DNA of 10,681 nt from an uncultured Selenomonadales bacterium (GTDB taxonomy: Bacteria; Bacillota_C; Negativicutes; Selenomonadales; Selenomonadaceae). Where the stretch lies: positions 1 to 10,681 of the forward strand of contig CAMJNB010000014.1 of NCBI GenBank assembly GCA_946407175.1, in the 5' to 3' direction. Shown here one piece after another: positions 1 through 6,689 of this stretch. Both the position numbers and the translations under genes were made by a program. Under the pieces are notes generated by a model that saw only the letters and a list, made by a program, of their open reading frames with translations, made no database searches and was not told the origin of the DNA. Every line of letters begins with the position of its first letter. The first letter of the stretch is position 1.

Positions 1-342
1 CACCCTTGCCTTGACGTGCTGAAAGATTTAAACGCCGTTGCAGAAGATTTACCGCCGCATTGTCAAATACTCGGCTTAATCGGTGACAAAAACTTTGACG
101 CCGCGCAGATTGAAAATTTTTCGCCAATCGTGCAGTTGAAAGTTAATGATGACTTCGCGCCGATTCTGACAAAAATAACAGCCGTACCGACCGCAATTTT
201 CGTCGACCGACACGGCAATTTAATTGAGCCGCCGAAACTCGTACCCAATGCAAAATTTATTCTGCGCGAATTGAAATTACTGACTGAAAAAGATTCGCCG
301 AAATTCAAGGCGCTACATTCACTTCACGAAAAATTTTTTTGA
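1..342 (+). CDS. Thioredoxin-fold (TlpA/redoxin-like) protein, C-terminal part
   Basis: The reading frame is open from the first base and ends at TGA 340-342, so the gene is cut at its 5' end. The first three codons read His-Pro-Cys, which fits the last three residues of a C-x-x-C redox motif (CHPC), with the first cysteine just outside the window. About 60 residues on, the segment AVPTAIFVDRHGNLI carries the cis-proline loop and the following beta strand with 'D-x-x-G' typical of TlpA/ResA/AhpC-type thioredoxin-fold proteins. These exchange thiols and disulfides, often outside the cytoplasm. Whether this one has a signal peptide or an extra domain cannot be seen. A GTG at base 16 could be taken as a start but would lose the active-site cysteine, so it is not the true start. 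The 3' end overlaps the convergent sensor-kinase gene by 19 bases. The fold is fairly sure; the exact role is unknown. Confidence 0.75.
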   Translation, partial: HPCLDVLKDLNAVAEDLPPHCQILGLIGDKNFDAAQIENFSPIVQLKVNDDFAPILTKITAVPTAIFVDRHGNLIEPPKLVPNAKFILRELKLLTEKDSPKFKALHSLHEKFF

Positions 343-1745
343 TAAAGCATAACAGTCAACCTGAAAATTCCGCCGTCAACCTTAATCTCAACGTCGCCCA
401 AGTACTTCTGCGCGGCACGTTGAATATTTTTTAAGCCGAGCCCGTGCAAATTTTTATCAGCCTTCGTAGTGGCGGGCAGGTCACTTTCAAAATTTACGAC
501 GCCGTCAAAATTATTCTCTACCTCTATGAAAAATAAATTGCCGCGCCGATATGAACGCACGGAAATAAATTTTTCGCCGCTGATTTTTTCGCACGCATCC
601 AATGCATTTTCAAGCGCGTTATTCAAAATTATCGCCACGTCGTAAATATCAAAACCTTTCGCGCAGGTGAATGCGGCGTCGAACTTTATTGAATGTTTCA
701 AGGCACGTTGGCGCGTTTGGTGCAAAATAATATCGGTTATCGCGTTGCCGGTCTTGTAGGCGAAATTCAACCTGTCAACGGTTTCAGTCATGCCGCGCAG
801 ATAATTTTCAGCCTCGACGTTGCCGCGAATGCAGACAGAAATATTTTGAATGTGGTTGCGCAAATCGTGACGCAAGCCGCGAATATCGGCGTAAATGTTT
901 TGCAACTCCTCAATTTCGCGTTGAACTTCAACCGCGCGATTTTCCAACAGCAAGCGTCTCTGCTCCTCGTCTTTGTAGCGAATTAAATTTTGAAACAGAA
1001 TCACTACCGAAATTATCACGCCTAAAAGTAAAATGCTGACCGTCGGCAAAAGTAAAATCGTTGCCGGTTCGCGCTCATAAATCAGAAACATTGCGCCGTT
1101 TTCTGCGGAAAATGCCGTAAGCCTTAATGCTGCGTCGATTAACAGCACCGTCACGCAGGGGAAAATTAAAAATAAGCTGTCACGAAATTTTAAATCGTAA
1201 TCGCGGCGTGCAAAATTTTTCGCGATTAATTTCAAATACTTTATCAAAATTGCGAATTGAACTGCGCGGCAAATTGTTAAGACTGCGAACACTGCGACGC
1301 GGTTTAAAATTTCCATATGAAAAATTATTTCGTCCGTCGACGCGGGATAACTTTCAATGAGCCGGTTAAAAATTTCTGTCCAAATCGGACTCCACACGCT
1401 GAAAATGACGTGCGACAGCGGGCTGGCGATAAATTTTAAAATGTCCCAGCCTACAATAAAGCTTGCCAAAATAAAAAATTCCCGCGCCTTGTCCGTCACG
1501 AAGAAAATTTTTTGCAGAACGTACAGCGTTAAAAACTGCGGGAAAATAATTATAAATCTGTCGTACGGCGAAAAGTGCGGCGTCAAGTTTGAAACGGCAA
1601 GCTGTTCAATCGCGTAAACTGCCGACCAAATTATTACGGTGTACCGGTTACAGAATCTGCGCGGCAAAAATTTTTCAGCGTACCAAAAACTGATGACACC
1701 TGCCGCAATGCCTGTGAAAAAGTCTAAAATGTCGTATTCAAACAT
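324..1745 (-). CDS. GHKL sensor histidine kinase, AgrC/LytS-like
   Basis: This 473-residue membrane kinase is the likely partner of the LytTR regulator just upstream, whose gene it overlaps by 8 bases (shared ATGTTTGA), which implies translational coupling. Residues 1 to about 255 hold several hydrophobic segments (about 5-25, 35-50, 65-82, 90-115, 145-175, 190-212, 228-252), forming a multi-pass sensor. A coiled-coil linker (255-290) leads to the phosphoacceptor box GLRHDLRNHIQN, with His293 in the H-D-x-x-N form used by AgrC/ComD-type (HPK10) kinases. The ATPase domain has the N box LNNALENALDAC (373-384) and the G box HGLGLKNI (434-441). A separate F box is not obvious, which is usual for this family. 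In Bacillota, such kinases often sense exported peptides, but no peptide precursor or processing gene is visible here, so the signal is unknown. It is the last gene of the operon. Confidence 0.9.
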   Translation of the reverse strand: MFEYDILDFFTGIAAGVISFWYAEKFLPRRFCNRYTVIIWSAVYAIEQLAVSNLTPHFSPYDRFIIIFPQFLTLYVLQKIFFVTDKAREFFILASFIVGWDILKFIASPLSHVIFSVWSPIWTEIFNRLIESYPASTDEIIFHMEILNRVAVFAVLTICRAVQFAILIKYLKLIAKNFARRDYDLKFRDSLFLIFPCVTVLLIDAALRLTAFSAENGAMFLIYEREPATILLLPTVSILLLGVIISVVILFQNLIRYKDEEQRRLLLENRAVEVQREIEELQNIYADIRGLRHDLRNHIQNISVCIRGNVEAENYLRGMTETVDRLNFAYKTGNAITDIILHQTRQRALKHSIKFDAAFTCAKGFDIYDVAIILNNALENALDACEKISGEKFISVRSYRRGNLFFIEVENNFDGVVNFESDLPATTKADKNLHGLGLKNIQRAAQKYLGDVEIKVDGGIFRLTVMLYQKNFS

Positions 1746-2457
1746 TTACAAGCCCGCCGCCTTGCGCGTACCTAAGAAAAGCTTTCACGAAGTCCGAAAA
1801 CTTTTTCGCGGCAATAAAAATCTTTTCGCCGTTGCAAAGCTGAATCGTGTCCGCCGTGTACGCAGAAATTTTCGCAAGATTGACGAGGTAACCGCGATGA
1901 CAGCGAAAAAAATTTTCACCGAGCGCGACTTCATAAGCGTCCATTTTGCCGTAAACTTCAAAAGTTTCAAGCGTCGTATGAACGGCGACTTTTTTGTTTT
2001 GGCTTTCAATGTACAAAATATCCTGCAGAAAAATTTTCTTCGTGACGCCGGCAACTTTAATCAGCAAAAAATTTTCCAGCTGACTTTGCACGGTTTGAAT
2101 TTCGGTTAAAGCTTGTGTCAAGACGTGAGAAAATTTCTGTGCGTCCATCGGCTTTAAAAGGTAGTGAAAAGCGTGAACGTCGAAGGCGGCGGACATAAAT
2201 TCGGTGTAACCGGTGACAAAAATTAAAATGGTTTTCGGCGTGTTGAGAAGTTCCTGCCGTCGGCGAAGTGTTTTGGCAATTTCAATGCCGTCAACCGCTT
2301 TAATGTCGAGGAAACAAATTTGAAAATTTTCTTTGGCGTTAAGCAGTTCGGATTTTGAATTAAAAATAAAAATTTCTGCGTCGGAAATTTGACTGCGAAT
2401 TAAACTTGAAATTTCCGCGCAGATTTTTATATTGTCGTCACAAATTGCAATGTTCAT
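1738..2457 (-). CDS. LytTR-family response regulator
   Basis: This 239-residue protein is a two-domain transcriptional regulator. The receiver domain (about 1-120) has the acidic pair Asp7-Asp8, the phosphoacceptor Asp51 in 'CFLDIK', the switch threonine Thr82 in 'FVTG', and Lys102 in 'LLKP', so all phosphotransfer residues are present. The C-terminal part (about 130-230) is a LytTR DNA-binding domain, shown by 'ILYIES' and 'FFRCHRGYLVNL'. LytTR regulators of this kind (AgrA, ComE, VirR) bind direct repeats upstream of target promoters and pair with GHKL kinases, matching the next gene. The start ATG lies 6 bases after the stop of the MotE-like gene. The Shine-Dalgarno is weak, so translation probably depends on coupling. 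Targets are unknown; I found no convincing LytTR direct repeat near the promoters in this window. Confidence 0.92.
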   Translation of the reverse strand: MNIAICDDNIKICAEISSLIRSQISDAEIFIFNSKSELLNAKENFQICFLDIKAVDGIEIAKTLRRRQELLNTPKTILIFVTGYTEFMSAAFDVHAFHYLLKPMDAQKFSHVLTQALTEIQTVQSQLENFLLIKVAGVTKKIFLQDILYIESQNKKVAVHTTLETFEVYGKMDAYEVALGENFFRCHRGYLVNLAKISAYTADTIQLCNGEKIFIAAKKFSDFVKAFLRYAQGGGLVNV

Positions 2458-2463
2458 TTCATT

Positions 2464-3102
2464 TTATGACAAGCGGCGCTGTTGACCGTCGAACATCATT
2501 TGAGTAATGCGCCCCGCCTTTGCAGGTTCCATTTTCGCGATAATTTGACCGGCGGTAGCCTCGTCCATTTTCTGCAGAATCAAAACTACCGTGTCCAAAT
2601 TAACTTCGTTCAACGCCTTAGCCGCCTCTTCCGGTTTCATATTTTGATAAATACGCGCCAATTTTGAAATACGTTTTTTCTCTGCCTCTTCACGCGCTTT
2701 AATCTGCGCCTCAATTTCTTTTTGCGTTACTTTCACGTCTTGAGATTTTTTGTCTTCTTTTTTCTCTTCTTTCTTAGGTTCGGCGGCAGGTTTGGGCTGA
2801 TTATGTGCAACGGCGGTATTTTCAGCGGGCTTGGTTTCTTCCGGCTTAGGTTCAGGCGGCGGGGGAGGTGGCGGCCACACTACGCCTTCAGGCACGGCAA
2901 AATATTCAAATTCACCGCCGGCGCCTATGAACGGCAATTTGTACAAGCCGACTTTTTCATTTACCCACTGCACTTTTTCATTGTCCAATACGCCGAAATA
3001 AATACTTGCGGCAAAAGCGCTGACGCCCATTAACGCCAAAAATACAATCAGAAAAAGTCCTATCAAAATTTTTTTGCCGATACTCATCTTTTTTTTCGCC
3101 AT
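2464..3102 (-). CDS. MotE/YlxF-like flagellar protein with MgtE N-terminal domain
   Basis: This 212-residue membrane-anchored protein fits the family of Bacillus YlxF and Sinorhizobium MotE (a chaperone of the periplasmic motility protein MotC), found in flagellar operons. A lysine-rich N-terminus precedes a single transmembrane segment (about 11-35). Then come a short extracytoplasmic stretch, a proline-rich linker with seven consecutive prolines (77-83) followed by alternating Pro/Glu/Lys, a charged coiled coil (about 105-150), and a C-terminal helical MgtE-N-like domain (about 151-205, with 'MKPEEAAKALNEV' and 'ILQKMDEATAGQIIAKM'). The linker and coiled coil would let the C-terminal domain reach away from the membrane. 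The start has a clear AAGGTGA site 4-5 bases upstream. Two genes separate it from fliJ's start, as is common for ylxF. The name motE is not assigned because the partner MotC is not seen. Confidence 0.82.
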   Translation of the reverse strand: MAKKKMSIGKKILIGLFLIVFLALMGVSAFAASIYFGVLDNEKVQWVNEKVGLYKLPFIGAGGEFEYFAVPEGVVWPPPPPPPEPKPEETKPAENTAVAHNQPKPAAEPKKEEKKEDKKSQDVKVTQKEIEAQIKAREEAEKKRISKLARIYQNMKPEEAAKALNEVNLDTVVLILQKMDEATAGQIIAKMEPAKAGRITQMMFDGQQRRLS

Positions 3103-3118
3103 AAAGTCACCTTCTTTG

Positions 3119-3153
3119 TTAGCTTGGAGCTTGAAGCTTAGAGCTTAGAGCGA
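3119..3153 (-). repeat. Heptad tandem repeat tract 1 (between transglycosylase and motE-like gene)
   Basis: Five units with an exact 7-base period. On the plus strand the units end in AGCTT (3119-3125, 3126-3132, 3133-3139, 3140-3146), and a fifth is partial (AGAGCGA). On the coding (minus) strand each unit starts with GCT, and the last reads GCTAACA. The tract fills almost the whole space between the transglycosylase stop (3157) and the AAGGTGA ribosome-binding site of the motE-like gene. It belongs to the same family as the other period-7 tracts of this window. Confidence 0.8.
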
Positions 3154-3156
3154 TTC

Positions 3157-3927
3157 TTAATTCGTTATGATATCCATAATCTTGCCTACGTAATTTTGAG
3201 TTTCTCTGTATGGAGGTACGCCGCCGTATTTTTGCACTGCGCCGGGACCTGCATTGTAAGCAGCAAGAGCGTGAGAGACATTGCCGTCAAATTTATCAAG
3301 CATTTGCCGCAGGTAAATCGCCCCGCCTTCAATATTCTGTTTCTCGTCGTAGGGATTAACTCCCAACGCGGCGGCAGTCTCCGGCATAAGTTGCATAACA
3401 CCGATTGCGCCGGCGTCCGAAATTTCATTTTGATTCATATCGGATTCGGCAATGGCAACGGCGCGTACAAGGTCGGGACTTACGCCATTTCTGCGCGCGG
3501 CTGTCAAAATAAGTTCCTCCGTGCTTGCTTGGTCAAAGTTTCTGTCTTTGTCGTCTTTATCATTGGGCGAAGGCGTCACGTCGGTTTGAGCTTTACGCTG
3601 AATTATCGGCGCTAAAATGTCGGGCGTGGCGACGGCACCGGAATTTAACGCGGCGGCAACTTTCGCGGCATTGATAATTTCATTTTCATTTACCGGCAGA
3701 TTGGCAGAAATTTTTTCCTGCGCGGCAGTTTCTTTAGCGGCTTGAACTCTTTCCTGTCGCTCAATTTCCTTGTCAAGTTTGGATTGAAAATCGGCATTAA
3801 TGCTGTCGACGCTTAATTTATTTTCGGTATCGGCAAATTGGCTTTGAATGTTTGAAATGCGTTGTTGAATTTGGATAATGCGGTTTGACATGCCGCCGAT
3901 ATTTTCAATGGGATTTATACCCTGCAT
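3157..3927 (-). CDS. Flagellar-operon lytic transglycosylase (SLT domain), no signal peptide
   Basis: This 256-residue protein cleaves peptidoglycan glycan strands non-hydrolytically, probably to open the wall for flagellar assembly. The start is placed at the ATG of 3925-3927 because AAAGGA stands 9 bases upstream; an in-frame ATG at 3945 has no ribosome-binding site. The N-terminal part (about 1-50) is an amphipathic helix with 'RIIQIQQRISNIQSQF'. A variable, Pro/Asp-rich linker runs to about residue 130. The C-terminal 120 residues form a goose-lysozyme-like SLT domain: catalytic Glu161 in 'AIAESDMNQ', then 'GAIGVMQLMPETA', and 'ALAAYNAGPGAV' near the end. There is no Sec signal peptide or lipobox, so export through the flagellar type III apparatus or by a partner is inferred. 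It lies between fliJ and the motE-like gene, each separated by a heptad repeat tract. Confidence 0.88.
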   Translation of the reverse strand: MQGINPIENIGGMSNRIIQIQQRISNIQSQFADTENKLSVDSINADFQSKLDKEIERQERVQAAKETAAQEKISANLPVNENEIINAAKVAAALNSGAVATPDILAPIIQRKAQTDVTPSPNDKDDKDRNFDQASTEELILTAARRNGVSPDLVRAVAIAESDMNQNEISDAGAIGVMQLMPETAAALGVNPYDEKQNIEGGAIYLRQMLDKFDGNVSHALAAYNAGPGAVQKYGGVPPYRETQNYVGKIMDIITN

Positions 3928-3936
3928 ATTCTGATA

Positions 3937-3942
3937 TCCTTT
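3937..3942 (-). promoter_or_regulatory. Ribosome-binding site that decides the transglycosylase start
   Basis: AAAGGA on the minus strand, 9 bases before the ATG at 3927. The upstream in-frame ATG at 3945 is followed, not preceded, by this site, and has only repeat sequence before it. The shorter 256-residue protein is therefore preferred. Confidence 0.7.
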
Positions 3943-3945
3943 CAT

Positions 3946-3962
3946 TTAGCTCGTAGCTGTTA
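3946..3962 (-). repeat. Heptad tandem repeat tract 2 (between fliJ and transglycosylase)
   Basis: A short tract of two clear units (plus strand TTAGCTC at 3946-3952 and GTAGCTG at 3953-3959), followed by TTA of the fliJ stop codon in the same phase. On the coding strand it reads GCTACGA then GCTAAAT, directly before the AAAGGA site of the transglycosylase. It is too short to stand alone, and is listed because it matches the longer period-7 tracts in period, core and position. Confidence 0.55.
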
Positions 3963-4409
3963 ATTCTTTCTTATACTAAGTTGCAGACCGATTTCGTCAA
4001 GAAATTTTTGCTCCTCCGCAAGCAATTCTGCGTTGTATTCGCGCAGACGCTTTTCCTTAAGCTGTTCAATGCTTTTAACGTAGGTTATCAGCTCCGTCAA
4101 CTTTTTCAACTTCTGCTGACGTTCCTGCATCGTCTTCAAAATTAATTCTTGCTGACGTTCAATCTGTTCACGTTTCCAGTTAAAAAAGTTCGTGTAAATC
4201 ATAATGACATCAACGGTAATTGTCTTGCCTTCGGACGTTCTTCCTGCGTATTCGGCTTGACCTTCCTGCAACTCCTGCAATAAATTTTGTAACTGCGCGC
4301 GGTGTTCTTCAAGGCGTCGTGACACTTCGGCAAATGCCATTTCGGCTTCGTCTTTTTTACGCCGCGTGACTTTTAACAGCGTTTCAAGCTGAAATTTAAA
4401 CTTTTTCAT
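3960..4409 (-). CDS. fliJ: Flagellar export protein FliJ
   Basis: This 149-residue, almost wholly alpha-helical, charged protein matches FliJ in length and character. FliJ is the soluble stalk-like component of the flagellar type III export ATPase complex: it fits into the FliI hexamer, contacts FlhA and escorts chaperones. The N-terminus 'KFKFQLETLLKVTRRKKDEAE' type signature (residues 3-23), with F-x-LE-x-LL-x-x-R, is the family hallmark. Two long coiled-coil stretches (about 15-60 and 78-138) form the antiparallel hairpin. The ATG lies 4 bases after the adenosyltransferase stop with no good ribosome-binding site of its own, so coupling is likely. Unusually, fliI does not precede it in this operon. 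The assignment rests on family pattern and on the neighbouring transglycosylase and motE-like genes. Confidence 0.88.
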   Translation of the reverse strand: MKKFKFQLETLLKVTRRKKDEAEMAFAEVSRRLEEHRAQLQNLLQELQEGQAEYAGRTSEGKTITVDVIMIYTNFFNWKREQIERQQELILKTMQERQQKLKKLTELITYVKSIEQLKEKRLREYNAELLAEEQKFLDEIGLQLSIRKN

Positions 4410-4413
4410 CGGC

Positions 4414-4938
4414 TTACACTAAAACTGCGGCGCGTTTGGCAATGATAAATTCTTCGACGCGCATAAGCATAAAGCAATAGTCTGAAAGGCGATTTAAAAA
4501 TAATCCGTCGACTTCATGAACTGCCTCAAAACGTGACAGCTTGCAAAATTCTCTTTCTGCGCGGCGTGTCACGGTACGTGCAAGGTCGAGAATTGCGCCG
4601 GATTTCGTACTGCCGGGAATAAGAAAGGATTTAAGCGGCGGCAGAAGTTTATCCATTTCGTCCATTTCACTTTCAAGCGTCGCAACGTCACTTTCTTTTA
4701 TAAGCGCGGGTTTATCCATGCTGGCAAGGTCCGCCATAAGACGCGGCAAAACTTTTTGCAGTTGTAAAATTTTTTCGCGCACCTCTGCAACGTCGGAAAA
4801 AGCACGCGCCATACCGAGTACGGAATTAATTTCGTCAACCGTGCCGTAAGTTTGTACGCGCGGGTCGTCTTTCGGAATGCGTTCGCCGGTAAAAAGGCTC
4901 GTCTTGCCGTCGTCGCCTGTCTTTGTATAAATTTTCAT
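4414..4938 (-). CDS. Cob(I)alamin adenosyltransferase, PduO/MMAB type
   Basis: This 174-residue enzyme transfers the adenosyl group of ATP to cob(I)alamin to make coenzyme B12 (adenosylcobalamin). The N-terminal glycine-rich ATP-binding segment 'YTKTGDDGKTSLFTGE' (4-19), 'YGTVDEINSVLGMAR' (31-45), 'FLIPGS' (105-110), 'DLARTVTRRAER' (118-129) and 'LFLNRLSDYCFMLMR' (146-160) are the ordered motifs of the PduO-type family, and the length fits a single-domain member. The arginine-rich helix at 121-129 and the Asp-Glu at 35-36 correspond to ATP and cobalamin contacts in the family. It is the first gene after a sigma-A promoter; the Shine-Dalgarno is AAGGGAGT. FliJ starts 4 bases after its stop. 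No cobalamin-dependent enzyme lies in the window, so its client (for example a mutase, dehydratase or ribonucleotide reductase) is elsewhere. Confidence 0.93.
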   Translation of the reverse strand: MKIYTKTGDDGKTSLFTGERIPKDDPRVQTYGTVDEINSVLGMARAFSDVAEVREKILQLQKVLPRLMADLASMDKPALIKESDVATLESEMDEMDKLLPPLKSFLIPGSTKSGAILDLARTVTRRAEREFCKLSRFEAVHEVDGLFLNRLSDYCFMLMRVEEFIIAKRAAVLV

Positions 4939-4989
4939 AGCGTGACTCCCTTTTAAAAATATGAAAAATTTCAGATAAGTGCTGACAAA

Positions 4990-5018
4990 ATTCTACCTGC
5001 AAAATCTTTCAAAGTCAA
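4990..5018 (-). promoter_or_regulatory. Sigma-A promoter of the adenosyltransferase-fliJ operon
   Basis: On the minus strand, -35 TTGACT (5013-5018) and -10 TAGAAT (4990-4995) are 17 bases apart. Transcription should start near 4983, giving a leader of about 45 bases before the ATG at 4938. This is too short for a cobalamin riboswitch. It lies just downstream of the terminator of the symporter operon, so the two operons are separate units. Confidence 0.82.
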
Positions 5019-5048
5019 TTACGCCGATAATAATTGCCGATTCGTGAC

Positions 5049-5089
5049 AAAAAAAATAGTAAGCAGTAGAAAATTTTTACTGCTCACTA
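5049..5089 (-). terminator. Rho-independent terminator of the symporter operon
   Basis: On the minus strand a 12-base-pair stem (5078-5089 with 5057-5068, complementary throughout with one G-U wobble) closes a 9-base loop and is followed by eight T residues (5049-5056). It begins 37 bases after the symporter stop codon. This is the strongest terminator in the window. It separates the paralog/symporter operon from the adenosyltransferase-flagellar operon. Confidence 0.92.
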
Positions 5090-5131
5090 CTTACCGGCTA
5101 CCGGCTAATCGCTACTTGCTAAAAGCTATTT
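5090..5131 (-). repeat. Heptad tandem repeat tract 3 (symporter stop to terminator)
   Basis: GCTA stands at plus-strand positions 5097, 5104, 5111, 5118 and 5125, exactly 7 bases apart, and a weaker unit (CTTA) at 5090 keeps the phase. On the minus strand the core is TAGC. The symporter's own stop codon TAG (5126-5128) is the core of the first unit, so the tract begins at or slightly inside the end of the gene. It runs into the terminator hairpin. Here the family core CTA is on the strand opposite to the gene, unlike tracts 1, 2, 4 and 7. Confidence 0.82.
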
Positions 5132-6667
5132 ACCATTTTTACCCAATGCCACGCTAATCGGCACCGTAGTTGTCTTGTCATAGCACGTAAATGCATGGTC
5201 AACCAATTTTTTGTCAGGCGCGGGAGTTATTGCGCTGACTATCGGCACGATTATCAAGCCCGCCAACATTGCAATGGCACCTGCATTTATCGGTGACTGC
5301 ATTATTGTCGGAAATTCCGATCTGATTAACATGTTAGCCGTCATTAAAATTGTGCTGAATAAAAAGCACGTCCAACAAGCCGCCGTCGTGACTTTCTTTG
5401 AGTAAAGCGAATACATAAACGGCGCCAAGAAAGATCCTGCCATTGCGCCCCACGATATTCCCATTAACTGCGCAATGAAGTTTACCGAGCTGTTGTACTG
5501 AATCAGCGCCAATACCGCCGAAATTGCTATGAATACCACGATTAACACGCGCATTATGAAAACTTGCCGCGCCTCACTCATATCCTTCATAAACGCGCCT
5601 TTTAAAAGGTCTATCGTCAAAGTTGAGCTTGACGCTATGACAAGTGATGAAAGCGTTGACATTGACGCCGATAAAACCAAAATCACTACAAGCGCTATCA
5701 TGCCTTCAGTCAAGCCGGAAAGCATTGTCGGTACGATTGAGTCGAAGCCGTTAGCCTTTATGTCAATTTGGTCTGAAAAAAGTCTGCCGAAGCCGCCGAG
5801 AAAGTAACAGCCGCCCGCCACGACTACCGCGAATAAAGTTGAGATTATCGTACCTTTTTGAATTGCCTGTTCATTTTTTATCGCGTAGAATTTTTGTACC
5901 ATTTGCGGTAATCCCCACGTACCCAGTGACGTTAAAATTACCACGAACAATAAATTAAGCGGATCGGGTCCGAAGAATGACGCGAAAATACCCGGCGATG
6001 TCGAAACAGTTTCATCAGTGATTCGTGCCAGTCCGTCAAGCGCGTTTATAAAGCCGCCCTTTGATTCAAGTACCGCATAAATTACGGCGCTGATACCTAT
6101 CAGCATTACAACGCCTTGAATGAAATCGTTAATCGCCGTCGCCATGTAGCCGCCCGCTATTACGTAAACCGCCGTTAAAACCGCCATTAGCGTAATGCAG
6201 ATTGAGTAATCGATATCAAACGCCATACCGAAAAGGCGCGAAAGTCCGTTATAAAGTGACGCGGTGTATGGAATCATAAAAATAAAAATTATGATTGACG
6301 CACCGATTTTCAATGCGTCCGAGCCGAAACGCTTACCGAAAAATTGCGGCATTGTCGCGGAGTCAAGGTGCTGTGACATTATCCTTGTGCGTCTGCCCAA
6401 AATAAACCACGCCATTAATGAGCCGATTAACGCGTTGCCGATACCTGCCCACGTCGCCGCGATGCCGTACCGCCAGCCGAATTGTCCCGCGTATCCTACA
6501 AACACTACCGCCGAAAAATACGAAGTGCCGTAAGCAAACGCAGTAAGCCAGGGACCGACCGAGCGTCCGCCCAATACAAAACCGTCTACGTCCGTAGTAT
6601 GCTTTCTGCAGTAAAGTCCTATTCCGATTAACACCGCGAAATAGACTACCAATAACAGTATTTTCAT
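5126..6667 (-). CDS. Sodium/solute symporter (SSS family)
   Basis: This 513-residue, strongly hydrophobic protein has the usual length and about 13 membrane segments of the solute:sodium symporter family (PutP, PanF, SGLT; LeuT fold). It takes up a small solute together with Na+. Visible family features are 'GGRSVGPWLTAFAYGTSYFSA' type TM1 (33-53), the conserved 'GGYMATAINDFIQGVVML' (172-189) and 'SASMSTLSSLVIASSS' (333-348). In the last, Ala334, Ser337 and Thr338 align with the Na2-site residues of Vibrio SGLT (Ala361, Ser364, Ser365). 'PQMVQKFYAIKNEQAIQKG' (254-272) is also typical. The substrate cannot be read from this; proline, pantothenate, a carboxylate and sialic-acid-type substrates all occur in the family. 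The start is supported by GAGAGGA about 10 bases upstream. It is the last gene of the operon with the three paralogs and ends inside a heptad repeat tract. Confidence 0.92.
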   Translation of the reverse strand: MKILLLVVYFAVLIGIGLYCRKHTTDVDGFVLGGRSVGPWLTAFAYGTSYFSAVVFVGYAGQFGWRYGIAATWAGIGNALIGSLMAWFILGRRTRIMSQHLDSATMPQFFGKRFGSDALKIGASIIIFIFMIPYTASLYNGLSRLFGMAFDIDYSICITLMAVLTAVYVIAGGYMATAINDFIQGVVMLIGISAVIYAVLESKGGFINALDGLARITDETVSTSPGIFASFFGPDPLNLLFVVILTSLGTWGLPQMVQKFYAIKNEQAIQKGTIISTLFAVVVAGGCYFLGGFGRLFSDQIDIKANGFDSIVPTMLSGLTEGMIALVVILVLSASMSTLSSLVIASSSTLTIDLLKGAFMKDMSEARQVFIMRVLIVVFIAISAVLALIQYNSSVNFIAQLMGISWGAMAGSFLAPFMYSLYSKKVTTAACWTCFLFSTILMTANMLIRSEFPTIMQSPINAGAIAMLAGLIIVPIVSAITPAPDKKLVDHAFTCYDKTTTVPISVALGKNGK

Positions 6668-6689
6668 TAAAGTTTTTTCCTCTCAAATA

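Noticed and set aside
279..312. Terminator for the kinase operon inside the thioredoxin-like gene
   Set aside because: On the minus strand CGCC/GGCG forms only a 4-base-pair stem with a 9-base loop, followed by AATCTTTTT. It is too weak and lies in coding sequence.
1639..2109. Open frame of 156 codons on the plus strand
   Set aside because: It lies opposite the kinase and LytTR regulator genes, both with full family motifs, has no ribosome-binding site and no recognisable domain. It is a shadow frame of the codon bias, like the other long antisense frames at 693-1617, 3196-3615, 8097-8438 and 8930-9559.
2464..3102. Magnesium transporter MgtE
   Set aside because: Only the small N-terminal helical domain type is present, after a single membrane segment; the CBS domains and transport domain are missing. 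The flagellar context favours MotE/YlxF.
4939..5048. Possible cobalamin riboswitch before the adenosyltransferase
   Set aside because: The promoter predicts a leader of only about 45 bases, and no B12-box-like or multi-helix structure is visible. The family needs about 200 bases.
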